DNA from: Sphingobacterium sp.
Lineage (GTDB): Bacteria; Bacteroidota; Bacteroidia; Sphingobacteriales; Sphingobacteriaceae
Assembly (NCBI GenBank): GCA_031277685.1
Contig: JAITLV010000162.1
Location: forward strand, 1 to 64,000
Length of the DNA stretch: 64,000 nt
Reading direction: 5' to 3'
The position numbers and the translations under genes are program-made. The notes beneath the pieces are model-generated. The model was given only the letters and a program-made list of their open reading frames with translations, searched no databases and was not told the DNA's origin. Below, piece by piece: positions 21,084 to 30,921 of this stretch (position 1 is its first letter; every line of letters starts with the position of its first letter).

Positions 21084-21989
21084 TTAACCTCTGGTTTGTT
21101 TTGTATAGGTACTCTCGAAGATTTTATCTGCATTGCCTGTTTCGAAACCTTCCCTTCTGTGTATGGACCGGATTTCATCGTTAGCCAAGTCTGCATATTC
21201 GGGCAATACAAGCCTTTCAGAAAATTCCACATAGCTCCCGGCAATTTCCATTGTTTCGCCCTGTGCAAACACTGCTTCCTGCATCTCGGCTACCGTACTG
21301 CTTTGGCGCAGCAGCCCATCGGGGCTCACTTTAATTTTCCCCCCTTCCGAATTAAGCTTTAAGCCCAAAGACTCGACAAAAAGATTAAAATCTTCGAGAT
21401 TCGAATAACCAGGTTTCAGATCATGTACACTGATGGTATAATGGTTCAGGTAATACCGGTTATAGATGACCCAGGCCGCATATTCGCTTTCATTGAGCAG
21501 CTCCTGATAATCGGCTTTTTCAGGCAATTGCCACAGCGGCTTATGGAAAAACGCACCAATTGCTGTTCCATTATCCAAGTCGAGTGCATCCACGGGATCA
21601 GTCACGATATGCGAAGTATATTTTTCAATCAACAACTGCGCAGGATCTGAAAGCTGGTCGACCAAAAGCTCACTCATAAAAATCCTCGGATACCCGGCTG
21701 CGGGTGGAGCATACCAATACGCATTGAGCTTTTTGCCTTCAAAATAATAATTGTCCTTTTTTTCGTAGCCATGATGCAGGAATATTTTTTCAAAAGAGGC
21801 AATACCCAAATGCGGTACGCCCAATGTTCGGAAAGCAATGTGATCGTTGACAATCTCCTCCTGCCCTTTAATGATGCCGCTGCTGATTAAGGCATTGGTT
21901 ATCTTGTTGACTGCCGGTACCTGCCTACTGTATTTTTCGAAAAGAATACTTAAAAATAGGTCAAGCGGACTTTCATTCTGGAAAATCAT
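21084..21989 (-). CDS. DUF1338 / HglS-like protein (2-oxoadipate dioxygenase/decarboxylase family)
   Basis: 301 aa; VNDHIAFRTLGVPHLGIASFEKIFLHHGYEKKDNYYFEGKKLNAYWYAPP and HYTISVHDLKPGYSNLEDFN; operon with ALDH7-like and FAD/Fe-S genes. Confidence 0.8.
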   Translation of the reverse strand: MIFQNESPLDLFLSILFEKYSRQVPAVNKITNALISSGIIKGQEEIVNDHIAFRTLGVPHLGIASFEKIFLHHGYEKKDNYYFEGKKLNAYWYAPPAAGYPRIFMSELLVDQLSDPAQLLIEKYTSHIVTDPVDALDLDNGTAIGAFFHKPLWQLPEKADYQELLNESEYAAWVIYNRYYLNHYTISVHDLKPGYSNLEDFNLFVESLGLKLNSEGGKIKVSPDGLLRQSSTVAEMQEAVFAQGETMEIAGSYVEFSERLVLPEYADLANDEIRSIHRREGFETGNADKIFESTYTKQTRG

Positions 21990-22001
21990 AGGTTTTGTTT
22001 T

Positions 22002-23093
22002 TTATGCGATTTCAATTTCACGTAATGCCTGTTTTTGAAAAAACTGGCCTGTTTGTGTGTTCAATAATCCCTGAAATGGAATATCCTCCTGTTTAATAAA
22101 GCCCTTGTTTGGTAAAGCACCGCTGGCGACCATTTCAATAACAGCGACCAGACTTGCCGCCGTAGTCCATGAAATTGCCCGCCATGTCTGCCCATCTATG
22201 GTCAAAGGATCGTAGGATTCACAGAACTCGTTTCGTTTCAGCTGACCATTTTTCCAGCCTTCAGCCACTGCATACACGAGCACGACATCTTCATCCACTT
22301 CAGGTTTAGCATTTTTGAGGATATCTTCCAAGCTTTGTTTTTGATCTTTCAGGTGTAACTCGTGGATCAAAAAATTCATCAGGTCACAGTGTCCGGGATA
22401 TCGGATGGTTTTATAATTCAGTTTATCTACCCGTCCGGCATACGTCTCACACATAGTGCCTAGCCCACCCGAAGTATAAAAAGCCTCGTAAGATGCTCCA
22501 TTTATCGTGATGGTTTCCTTGCCCTGCAAACTCGTCATTTGCTTTAGTTGTCCATGATGTATTGCTTCTGCGTCGTTGATATATTCGTTTACAACACCCG
22601 CCGCCGACCATGTAAAAGAATAACCCAGTTCGCCATTCGGATATTTGGGTAAGGCACCGACACGCATTTCAATAGAACGCAATTTTTCAAAATCATTTGC
22701 CAGGTGCGCGCCAACAATTCCGATTAGACCCGGCGCTAACCCGCACTGGGGAGCCATTACTGCTGTCGCCGTTTTACTCAGATCAATAATGTATTTGGTC
22801 GTTTCCACATCCTCCGTCAGGTCAAAATAACTTTTGCCTTCCTGATGGGCAATTCTTGCGATGGTTTTATTTAAAAAATAGGGAAGAGCTGAAACAACCG
22901 CATCATGATCAGCAATCAATTGCTGCATCAATTTCTCATCGCTTACATCTCCGGTAATCACATCAAAGGGCAATTCGTACGGATAATGAGGTTTCTGTTT
23001 GTCCATACCAGTTACCTGAAACTGCTTGCTCAACAATACACCCACGAGGGTTCCTACTTTACCTAGGCCGAGGGTCAAAACTTTTTCAATCAT
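22002..23093 (-). CDS. Saccharopine dehydrogenase-family NAD(P)-dependent enzyme (lysine 6-dehydrogenase or saccharopine dehydrogenase candidate)
   Basis: 363 aa; LGLGKVGTLVGVLLSKQ Rossmann start, DAVVSALPYFLN, CGLAPGLIGIVGAHL, AFYTSGGLGTMCETYAGRVDKLNYKTIRYPGHCD. Confidence 0.82.
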   Translation of the reverse strand: MIEKVLTLGLGKVGTLVGVLLSKQFQVTGMDKQKPHYPYELPFDVITGDVSDEKLMQQLIADHDAVVSALPYFLNKTIARIAHQEGKSYFDLTEDVETTKYIIDLSKTATAVMAPQCGLAPGLIGIVGAHLANDFEKLRSIEMRVGALPKYPNGELGYSFTWSAAGVVNEYINDAEAIHHGQLKQMTSLQGKETITINGASYEAFYTSGGLGTMCETYAGRVDKLNYKTIRYPGHCDLMNFLIHELHLKDQKQSLEDILKNAKPEVDEDVVLVYAVAEGWKNGQLKRNEFCESYDPLTIDGQTWRAISWTTAASLVAVIEMVASGALPNKGFIKQEDIPFQGLLNTQTGQFFQKQALREIEIA

Positions 23094-23133
23094 TTGTCTA
23101 TATTTTGGTAATTCAGCTCAAATATCTTTAAAT

Positions 23134-23174
23134 TTATCATTAGCAAACGACACATAATAATTAACAAATGATAA
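23134..23174. promoter_or_regulatory. Candidate LysR operator: 8-bp inverted repeat in the divergent promoter
   Basis: TTATCATT (23134-23141) and AATGATAA (23167-23174) between divergent lysR and dehydrogenase genes. Confidence 0.35.
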
Positions 23175-24058
23175 GTATGACTAATCAATTAGAACTTCGG
23201 CAGCTCAGCTATTTTAGGGTATTGGCAGAAGAACTTCATTACCGAAAAGCGTCCGAAATTCTCTTTATCTCGCAGTCTGCTTTAAGTCAACAGATCAAAC
23301 AGCTGGAAGGTATTCTGAAAGTATCGCTTTTTGAACGGACTAACCGAAAAGTAATGTTGAGTGATGCTGGCAGGCTATTTTATAGCGATGTGATACAGCT
23401 ATTGAACAAGGTGGAGACTGCCGTGTCTAACATCAAACGCTATACCGCGGGTAATACAGGACAGATCGCCATTGGATTTGTCGCTTCAGCCATGGCATCA
23501 ATTTTACCTGATCTATTAAAATCATTCCATCAGGACTGCCCCAATATCCGATTTAGATTAGATGAACTCAACAATGCGGAGCAGATTGTTGCCTTGCAAA
23601 ATGAGACATTAGATCTGGGATTTATGCGCTCCAATCATTTACCGAATGGCTTTGTCCATCAGAAAGTATATACGGAAACGTTCTCCTTGGTCTTACCCGC
23701 AGACCATGCCGTGACCAAGGAAACATTCAGCCATGTAGGCCAGTTCAAAGATGAAAACTTTATTTTATTTCCAAATGAGCAAAGCCAATTATACTATCAG
23801 CAAATTATTGATCTGTGTGCCGATCAGGGGTTTATGCCCAAAGTAGCCCATCGTTCCATCCATGCACCTACTATTTTTAGATTGGTCGAAAACGGGATGG
23901 GGCTATCGATCATCCCCACTTCCCTAGCCACGACCGAAAACCCCAACATTTGCTTTATCGAGCTAAAAGATATCCCACAACAAACGGCCTTATATGCGGT
24001 CTGGAAAGAAACGAATACGAATCCGGCCTTACCTTATCTACTGGAAATGCTCCGTTAA
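23168..24058 (+). CDS. LysR-family transcriptional regulator
   Basis: 296 aa; N-terminal HTH LELRQLSYFRVLAEELHYRKASEILFISQSALSQQIKQLEGILKVSLFERTNRKVMLSDAG. More likely start is ATG at 23177. Confidence 0.92.
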   Translation: MISMTNQLELRQLSYFRVLAEELHYRKASEILFISQSALSQQIKQLEGILKVSLFERTNRKVMLSDAGRLFYSDVIQLLNKVETAVSNIKRYTAGNTGQIAIGFVASAMASILPDLLKSFHQDCPNIRFRLDELNNAEQIVALQNETLDLGFMRSNHLPNGFVHQKVYTETFSLVLPADHAVTKETFSHVGQFKDENFILFPNEQSQLYYQQIIDLCADQGFMPKVAHRSIHAPTIFRLVENGMGLSIIPTSLATTENPNICFIELKDIPQQTALYAVWKETNTNPALPYLLEMLR

Positions 24059-24174
24059 CAAAACAATAGGTTCGGATGATCATGGAAATAACCGTCTTTA
24101 GATAAACCGCTAGAATTTAAGCTCAAATTAGAGTATGCATGAGTACTGAAGAATTCACTGGATTTAAAGAGTTT

Positions 24175-24216
24175 AAAACAAAGAAGGGTATGAAAATCCA
24201 TACCCCTCTTTGTTTT
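24175..24216. terminator. Bidirectional hairpin terminator between convergent lysR and susD
   Basis: aaaacaaagaagggtatg / catacccctctttgtttt, 18-bp arms with one mismatch, 6-nt loop, A/T tracts on both sides. Confidence 0.7.
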
Positions 24217-24235
24217 ATTAAACCAATACACATCT

Positions 24236-26068
24236 TTAATAGCCCGGATTCTGCACCAACAATCTGCTTTTTTGTATTTCGGTCAGCGGAATAGGATAGA
24301 GATACATCGCTTTGGAAAATAGTCTGGTTTCAATGGGGACACGTTTATAAAAACCACTTAATGTAGGGGCTTCCATATCCATTCCGTGCATTTGCCCGCC
24401 CTGCTTGTATCCTTCTGATTCAGCCAGCATCCAGCGGCGCACGTCAAAATAACGCTGTCCTTCGGTCGCAAGTTCCACTCTGCGCTCTCTTCGGATTGCT
24501 TCTCTTAATTTCTGCTGTTGTCCCAAAATACTGGGATTGCTATCTTTAAGCAAAGGTATACCAGCACGGGAACGTACACGATCTATGTATTCTACGATAT
24601 CGGGATGAGAAGGATCGACCTCATTCAAAATTTCAGCGTACAATAAGTAGATATCTGCCAGTCTGAAGATCATCCCGGGTCTGTATTCACTTTTCGGATT
24701 GCTTCCCTGATCATATACTTTCTTACTCAGCCTTTTATAGAGAATTGTTCCTGCCTTAGGGTAAATCTTTGTCAATGAATTATCGGAGTTGCCGCCTTTC
24801 TGGAAAGTAATGACTTCATTACCAACATGCCAGTTGCGGGTATTATAGAATACTGTCTGATAAAAACGGGGTTCTCTGTTCACATACATATTGTAGGTAC
24901 CGACTTTTGTCCGCCCGGAAGGGTCATCGCCGTCTTTGGAAAAACCTTCTTCTACATATTTAGGTGATTCTTCAATACTTTTCCCATCAATCATAAAGAA
25001 ATCATCTACCAGCTCCTGCAACACAGAAAGATAACCCGTCGTGGTGCCACCGCTGCGAGCTCCTCTAGGGACCGAGAATCCATCTACCCCCACCCGTGGT
25101 ACCGATCCCCAGGATACGTCCGAACGCGCAAATATCGTTTCTTTATTATAGGTCATAAATAACTCGTAGAGACTTCTGTCCGGATTGTATTTGCCCGCAT
25201 CGTATACTTTGTAGAGTTCATACACCCCTGAATTGGCATAATCAATAAATTCTTTAGCCGCAACAAGCGCTCTATTCCATTTTTCTTTTGAATATGCTGG
25301 GAATAGTTTTTTGCCATCTTTATTACTGAGATTCAAGGCATCCTGGTATCCACCATTATAAAGTGGACTTGCGGCATAGGCCAGTAAAACTGTGCGTAAC
25401 GCACGCGCTGTCCCTTTGGTAGGTACAGCCAGATTTTGCTGGTCTGCCAGATTGGGATCTTTGAGATCTGCAACACATGCGATCAATTCGTTGTCAATAT
25501 AGTCCACAACCTCATCTACCGAGTTTCGGGCATAGTCAATATCTTTCTGAGATGGATCTGCAATGGTATTCATAACCGGTATAGGCCCGTAAAGCTCGAA
25601 AAGTAAAAAGTGATAATAAGCTCTCAGGAACCTAGCTTGCGCCTTTAGTTCATTTACCTCTTGCTGCGCCAGAAAATCTGCATCCCCTTTATTCGGAATT
25701 TCCCTTACATTTTCAAGGAAAATGTTTGCCTGTCTGATCTGCTGATAGAGTGACCAGCGTCCGAATGTAGTCGAACCTGCATTGTACTGAAATGTATTAT
25801 CATCTGTCCCATCAGAGGTCTTATCGATTTCGTCAGACATCTGCGGCCAGGGCAGATTCAGTCCTGTGAGTCCCCGGGCATAGTCAGCCGTATTGGGTAT
25901 ACCGGTGTAGATATTTCGGTGAAATTTGCGCACATTGGCGGGATTGGAAAAGATCTTCTCCATATCCATCTCTTCAGCCAGTTCGTCCGAAACATTGAGA
26001 TACTTCTCGCAAGACGAGAAAACCAATGTCAGACTGATGCATATAAGTAGTTTTAATAATGTTTTCAT
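24236..26068 (-). CDS. SusD/RagB-family lipoprotein (locus B)
   Basis: 610 aa; lipobox FSSCEKYLNVSDELAEE; C-terminal RRERRVELATEGQRYFDVRRW. Confidence 0.92.
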   Translation of the reverse strand: MKTLLKLLICISLTLVFSSCEKYLNVSDELAEEMDMEKIFSNPANVRKFHRNIYTGIPNTADYARGLTGLNLPWPQMSDEIDKTSDGTDDNTFQYNAGSTTFGRWSLYQQIRQANIFLENVREIPNKGDADFLAQQEVNELKAQARFLRAYYHFLLFELYGPIPVMNTIADPSQKDIDYARNSVDEVVDYIDNELIACVADLKDPNLADQQNLAVPTKGTARALRTVLLAYAASPLYNGGYQDALNLSNKDGKKLFPAYSKEKWNRALVAAKEFIDYANSGVYELYKVYDAGKYNPDRSLYELFMTYNKETIFARSDVSWGSVPRVGVDGFSVPRGARSGGTTTGYLSVLQELVDDFFMIDGKSIEESPKYVEEGFSKDGDDPSGRTKVGTYNMYVNREPRFYQTVFYNTRNWHVGNEVITFQKGGNSDNSLTKIYPKAGTILYKRLSKKVYDQGSNPKSEYRPGMIFRLADIYLLYAEILNEVDPSHPDIVEYIDRVRSRAGIPLLKDSNPSILGQQQKLREAIRRERRVELATEGQRYFDVRRWMLAESEGYKQGGQMHGMDMEAPTLSGFYKRVPIETRLFSKAMYLYPIPLTEIQKSRLLVQNPGY

Positions 26069-26095
26069 ATCGTGAATGATGTATTTTGCAATTAA

Positions 26096-29000
26096 TTAAA
26101 GTGTGATTTCCAATCCGAACGTCCATGTACGAGGCAGCGGATATTTCGTCCCTGCTGCACTATTCCCAAGTTCCGGATCATACATTTTCACTTTATCCCA
26201 CACATAGAGGTTCTGCCCCATGATATACAATCGGGTATTTCTGAACTTCAGACGTTCGATAAGAGATTTGGGCAAGGTATAACCGATCTCTACATTTTTC
26301 AATCTTAAAAATGAAGCATCACGTACCCACCAGGTCGTCGCAGTATTTGTGTTTCCCAGGTTCTCTACACGGACACGGGGAAAGAAAACATCATCCGAAG
26401 GATTTTGTTCGGTCCAGCGGCTTTCCAGAATTTCCTGCCTGACATTACTTTCCGTCAACCCCCATTGAAAAGGCAAAAACGCATTTCCCTGGTTATTAAG
26501 ATTGGTCGACACATTGTTTGCACCCTGGAAAAATACACTAGCGTAGATTCCTTTGTATTGCAGATTAAGTCCAAATCCATAAATAATCTCAGGCACTATC
26601 GGGTTAGCAACATCCTGTGAACGGTCAAATTCATTTACAATTCCATCGCCATTCAGATCCTTGAACTTCAGATCTCCGGGCAGGGGACTAGGCATCGTCG
26701 TTGCTGTAGGAATTCCATCTTTCAGTGTATATTGTTTTTTACCTTCGGGATCCAGCGTAACATTAAAATCATTTTCTCTATAGAGGCCATCGGAAATCCA
26801 CATACCGTTCAGCGCATTGATACGTGTCCCCGTCGTATTCATCCATGGATGTAATTGTGGTATCTCATCCATTTCTATTATTTTGTTCCGGGCAAATGTA
26901 AAATTACCCAGTGCTCCTATTTTGAATTCGCCCAGGGTATGGTTGATGTTCATTCCGCCCTCTATCCCTTTATTGGTAACCACACCAAAATTCTGGAAAG
27001 GAGCTTGTCTGAATCCTGCTACACCGGATATTGTCCGACGTTGCATAAGAATATTGCTTCTTCTGTTGTCGAAATAATCAACCTGTAAAGTAATCGCATT
27101 ATTGAAAAATCCCAGATCTATGCCATAATTTCTTTTGATCTCAATCTCCCATGAAAGGGAAGGTGAAGCAAAGCGTCCCTCGACTATACCATTGATTTTA
27201 TTCAGGGTTCCAGTACTTCCTATTCCCCAACTGTATCCATTGTCTGCAGCATCTGAGAATGTAGGACGGTAGAGAAATCGTGCGCCTCCGGTATCATCGT
27301 TTCCGGTTTTACCGATGGATGCTCTTACTTTCAGGTTATTGATGATTTTCTTCATCTCAGTTCCGAAAAAAGGTTCATTGGAAATATTATAGGCAATACC
27401 TACGGCTGGGAAAAACCCATAACGATAGCCTTCTGCAAATTTTTCTGATCCGGTAATACCAAAGTTGGCTTCAATTGCATACCGATTGTCAAAGGTATAG
27501 ACTCCTCTACCAATATAAGCCTGTTTACGTACAGCCAACGCATCCGAATTAGATTGTTGCTCTTTCTGGTAAGTCAATAGCATCCCATTTACCTGATGTT
27601 TACTCCCAAACAAACGGTCATAATTGATGGCAGCTTCCATATAGATTTTTTTGAGCCCCGAGCTGCTTTCTTGTGGCTCTCCAATGGTAGTTTCGTTACT
27701 TATTTGCCTGAAAATCAACTTTCCGGCATCATCCCTTCCCGTTGCATAGAATGTTTTTGGCGCTTTGTATCGCGACATATTGAAGAAGCCCTCCGAATCA
27801 TAACTAATTGTCCCCCTAACCTTTAAACCTTCAGTCAGGAAATCCATTTTTTGGTTTAGGTCTATTCTGGACTGGATAAATGAACGCCATTCTTTGCGAT
27901 AGCCATATTCCATCAGCTGGTTGTAAGGGTTTACTTTATTAGCATCCTGCGCCGGATGGCCAGCGAGTGTTCCGTCCGAATATTTTGCTGGAAATAGGTA
28001 AGGTGGAATCCTAGAAAAACGCTCAAAAATATTAGTTGCCGAATTGTAGGGATAGTTTCCCTGTAAATACTGACCACTGAGATCCACTCTTAAGGAAGTT
28101 GTTTTCGTCACATCCAGATCTATATTTGAGCGAAGATTGTATCGCTTGATACCAGCATTGTTGTTATAATCATTGGACACTTTATACAGTCCGCTTTCGC
28201 CGAAATAAGCACCCGACACGAAGAATTTCATACGTTCTCCCCCACCCCTGAAGCTCAGCGTATGTCTGGTATTATTTGTATTTTCTTTCATCAACAAATC
28301 CCACCATTGGCTATTGGGATATAGATCCGGATCCTCTCCAGACCTGTACCTGGCGATCAATTCATCCGAAAACATAGCCGGTTTACCCTCATTCATAAGT
28401 CCTTCGTTGTAGATACTCAGATAGTCTGCCGAACTCGCAAATTTAGGAATACGTGTAGGTCTCAAGGTGGTATATTCTCCTCGGTAGGCAATCGTTGTTT
28501 TCTGCGCAATACCTCTTTTGGAAGTAATCAGCACGACACCATTTGCACCTTCAGCACCATATACTGCTGTTGCTGCGGCATCTTTGAGCAAGGTAAATGT
28601 CTCGATCTCGTCAGGCTCTATATCATTCATCGTTCGCGGTATCCCATCGACCAGTATAAGCGGGCTGGTACCTCCGGAGAACGAGCTGGTACCCCGTATC
28701 CAAAACTCTGAGTTATCATAACCAGGTTCTCCAGATCTCTGTACAGCAATTAGCCCTGGTAACTTTCCGGCCAGGCTGTTACTCAGACTCCGGTTTGATC
28801 CTTTCAACTCTTCTCCTTTTACCGTTGCGACAGAACTGACCAGACTTTGTTTCTTTTGTGTCCCAAACCCGATCACGACAACTTCATCCAGGTGGGCATC
28901 ATCCTTTTCAAGAAAAATATCAACTGTCGTTTGCTTCGTATTGAGCTGTATTTCCTGGCGCTTGTATCCAACCATACTAATGGTCAATACCGCTTCCGGT

Positions 29001-29557
29001 GGTACCATTAAAATAAACCGGCCATTGACATCTGTGGAAGTGGCCACTGTGGGTTTGTTTTTCACCTGTATTGAAACCCCCTGAATGATCCCTGTGGAAT
29101 CCCGAACAATTCCACTGATCGGAATGGTCTCCTGCCTTTTGGGTTTATCGCTCTTCTTAATAGCGATATTATTCTTCACGATTCTATAGGTAAATCCATT
29201 TTCTTTTTCCAGTATGGACAACAGATGCTCCAGTGGCATTTCATTAACATTTACATTAATTCTGCCTATTTCTTCTAATTCTTTACGGTCATAGAAGAAA
29301 ACATAATTTGAGCTTTTTTCGATTTTGTCAAAAATCACTTTTAACGGGACATTTCGTTCGTGTAAAGTAAATTTTTGGGCAAAAACGGTCGCTTTACTAT
29401 GTCCTATTGCAATACATGCAAATAGTACGAGTAGTTTGAGTTTCATGATTACGATACGATGTTGGTGGATATAATGTCCTGTTCGCTCTATCGCGGACAC
29501 GAGATAAGAGCAGTCTTTTCTATGCCCTAATTCTTTGGGCAATTGATTAATTTTCAT
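26096..29557 (-). CDS. SusC/RagA-family TonB-linked outer membrane protein with STN domain (locus B)
   Basis: 1153 aa; STN domain, plug VVVIGFGTQKKQSLVSSVATVKGEELKG...ETFTLLKDAAATAVYGAEGANGVVLITSKRG. Alternative start at 29446. Confidence 0.93.
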   Translation of the reverse strand: MKINQLPKELGHRKDCSYLVSAIERTGHYIHQHRIVIMKLKLLVLFACIAIGHSKATVFAQKFTLHERNVPLKVIFDKIEKSSNYVFFYDRKELEEIGRINVNVNEMPLEHLLSILEKENGFTYRIVKNNIAIKKSDKPKRQETIPISGIVRDSTGIIQGVSIQVKNKPTVATSTDVNGRFILMVPPEAVLTISMVGYKRQEIQLNTKQTTVDIFLEKDDAHLDEVVVIGFGTQKKQSLVSSVATVKGEELKGSNRSLSNSLAGKLPGLIAVQRSGEPGYDNSEFWIRGTSSFSGGTSPLILVDGIPRTMNDIEPDEIETFTLLKDAAATAVYGAEGANGVVLITSKRGIAQKTTIAYRGEYTTLRPTRIPKFASSADYLSIYNEGLMNEGKPAMFSDELIARYRSGEDPDLYPNSQWWDLLMKENTNNTRHTLSFRGGGERMKFFVSGAYFGESGLYKVSNDYNNNAGIKRYNLRSNIDLDVTKTTSLRVDLSGQYLQGNYPYNSATNIFERFSRIPPYLFPAKYSDGTLAGHPAQDANKVNPYNQLMEYGYRKEWRSFIQSRIDLNQKMDFLTEGLKVRGTISYDSEGFFNMSRYKAPKTFYATGRDDAGKLIFRQISNETTIGEPQESSSGLKKIYMEAAINYDRLFGSKHQVNGMLLTYQKEQQSNSDALAVRKQAYIGRGVYTFDNRYAIEANFGITGSEKFAEGYRYGFFPAVGIAYNISNEPFFGTEMKKIINNLKVRASIGKTGNDDTGGARFLYRPTFSDAADNGYSWGIGSTGTLNKINGIVEGRFASPSLSWEIEIKRNYGIDLGFFNNAITLQVDYFDNRRSNILMQRRTISGVAGFRQAPFQNFGVVTNKGIEGGMNINHTLGEFKIGALGNFTFARNKIIEMDEIPQLHPWMNTTGTRINALNGMWISDGLYRENDFNVTLDPEGKKQYTLKDGIPTATTMPSPLPGDLKFKDLNGDGIVNEFDRSQDVANPIVPEIIYGFGLNLQYKGIYASVFFQGANNVSTNLNNQGNAFLPFQWGLTESNVRQEILESRWTEQNPSDDVFFPRVRVENLGNTNTATTWWVRDASFLRLKNVEIGYTLPKSLIERLKFRNTRLYIMGQNLYVWDKVKMYDPELGNSAAGTKYPLPRTWTFGLEITL

Positions 29558-29699
29558 TAGTTTTGATTAGGTTAAGTGAATACATAGCATACCCATTTAG
29601 ATGTAATTGGAACTTGGATCTATCGGGTATTGTCTTTACTTGAATAAGAGGGTTGTTGGTAGCAACCCTTTTTTTAGGTCTAAATTTTTATCTCATATT

Positions 29700-30860
29700 T
29701 TACTGTATTATTAGGTTTTTAATTGTCGTTCTGTTTTCAATTTTACACTTGATTCCGGCAAAGTTGAGCTGTCCAACCAGTTCATTTAATGTCATATTTC
29801 TTTTGATTTTTCCGGACCATACTCTATTTTCATTCGGATTAATGAAAATCACTTTCACAGCATACCAGCGTTCAATCTGTTTCATTATATCGACCAGGCT
29901 CTTTGATTCCGTAAAATCAAAATATCCGTTTTTCCAGGCGATATAAGTAGACGGATCCACTTTCAATTTTCTGAACTGATCTCCAACGATAGTTTGTTCT
30001 CCCGGCTTCATATGCAGCTTTTGGTTATTTTTAAGATTGGTTATTTCTACGGATCCCTCTACCAATGTTGTTTTGCTGCTTTTGTCATCTGCAAAATCTG
30101 TTAAGTTGAAAGAAGTACCAAGCACTTTTACTTCCTGCCGCCTGCTTTTTATAATAAATGGTCTGTCTTTATCTTTAGTTACTTCAAAATAAGCCTCGCC
30201 ATCCATTTCCACCAGTCTTCTGTTCTTTTCAAATGCCAAAGGAAATTTTATGCTGGAAGCGGCGTTCATGCAGACTCGGGTTCCATCCGGTAGTGTGAGC
30301 TTATAAGTTGCTCCTGCCGGCACGATAAGAGTCTGGTACGATTCAACAGCTTCATTGTTCTTAGCTGTATTTCCAAAGGAGATCATGCCATGAGCTATAT
30401 TGATATTTGCTTCCAGTTGCTGGCTGATTTCTTTTTGTGCATTTTCAGGTGTTTCCAGATCTATTGTACCACCATTTGCGAGCATGAGATAGGCTTTATC
30501 TGCCGCCGGATACACCACCGTATCTGCGGATTCCTTTTTTGCGGACAACAGTTGTTTTTCAACTTCTGGAGTTTGTAAAAATAACAGTCCAGTGATCAGG
30601 ACAAAAACGACCGTTGCAGCGGCAATCCAGAGCCAGCGTTTGCTACCTTTATTGTATTGCGGAAGTTCCTTTTCAGAAAATTGTTGCTGTAATTGTGTCC
30701 ATGATTCATGTTTCATATCAGAAAGACGGTCCTCAGAAATCGGCAGCTTATTCCGGCTTACCTGTTCTAGATAAGAATTAAGCAATTGCTGTTCTTCATC
30801 AGTTGCTTCACCATGGAGGCATTTACGTATAAGCGCTTCAATTTGCTTTGGGTCCATCAT
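29700..30860 (-). CDS. FecR-family anti-sigma factor (locus B)
   Basis: 386 aa; TM segment; VPAGATYKLTLPDGTRVCMNAASSIKFPLAFEKNRRLVEMDGEAYFEVTKDKDRPFII. Confidence 0.92.
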   Translation of the reverse strand: MMDPKQIEALIRKCLHGEATDEEQQLLNSYLEQVSRNKLPISEDRLSDMKHESWTQLQQQFSEKELPQYNKGSKRWLWIAAATVVFVLITGLLFLQTPEVEKQLLSAKKESADTVVYPAADKAYLMLANGGTIDLETPENAQKEISQQLEANINIAHGMISFGNTAKNNEAVESYQTLIVPAGATYKLTLPDGTRVCMNAASSIKFPLAFEKNRRLVEMDGEAYFEVTKDKDRPFIIKSRRQEVKVLGTSFNLTDFADDKSSKTTLVEGSVEITNLKNNQKLHMKPGEQTIVGDQFRKLKVDPSTYIAWKNGYFDFTESKSLVDIMKQIERWYAVKVIFINPNENRVWSGKIKRNMTLNELVGQLNFAGIKCKIENRTTIKNLIIQ

Positions 30861-30921
30861 TCTTTATTTGAGATAAAGAGTGAAAAAACTCAAGTAGGTA
30901 GTATATAAAAATGTATTTTTT

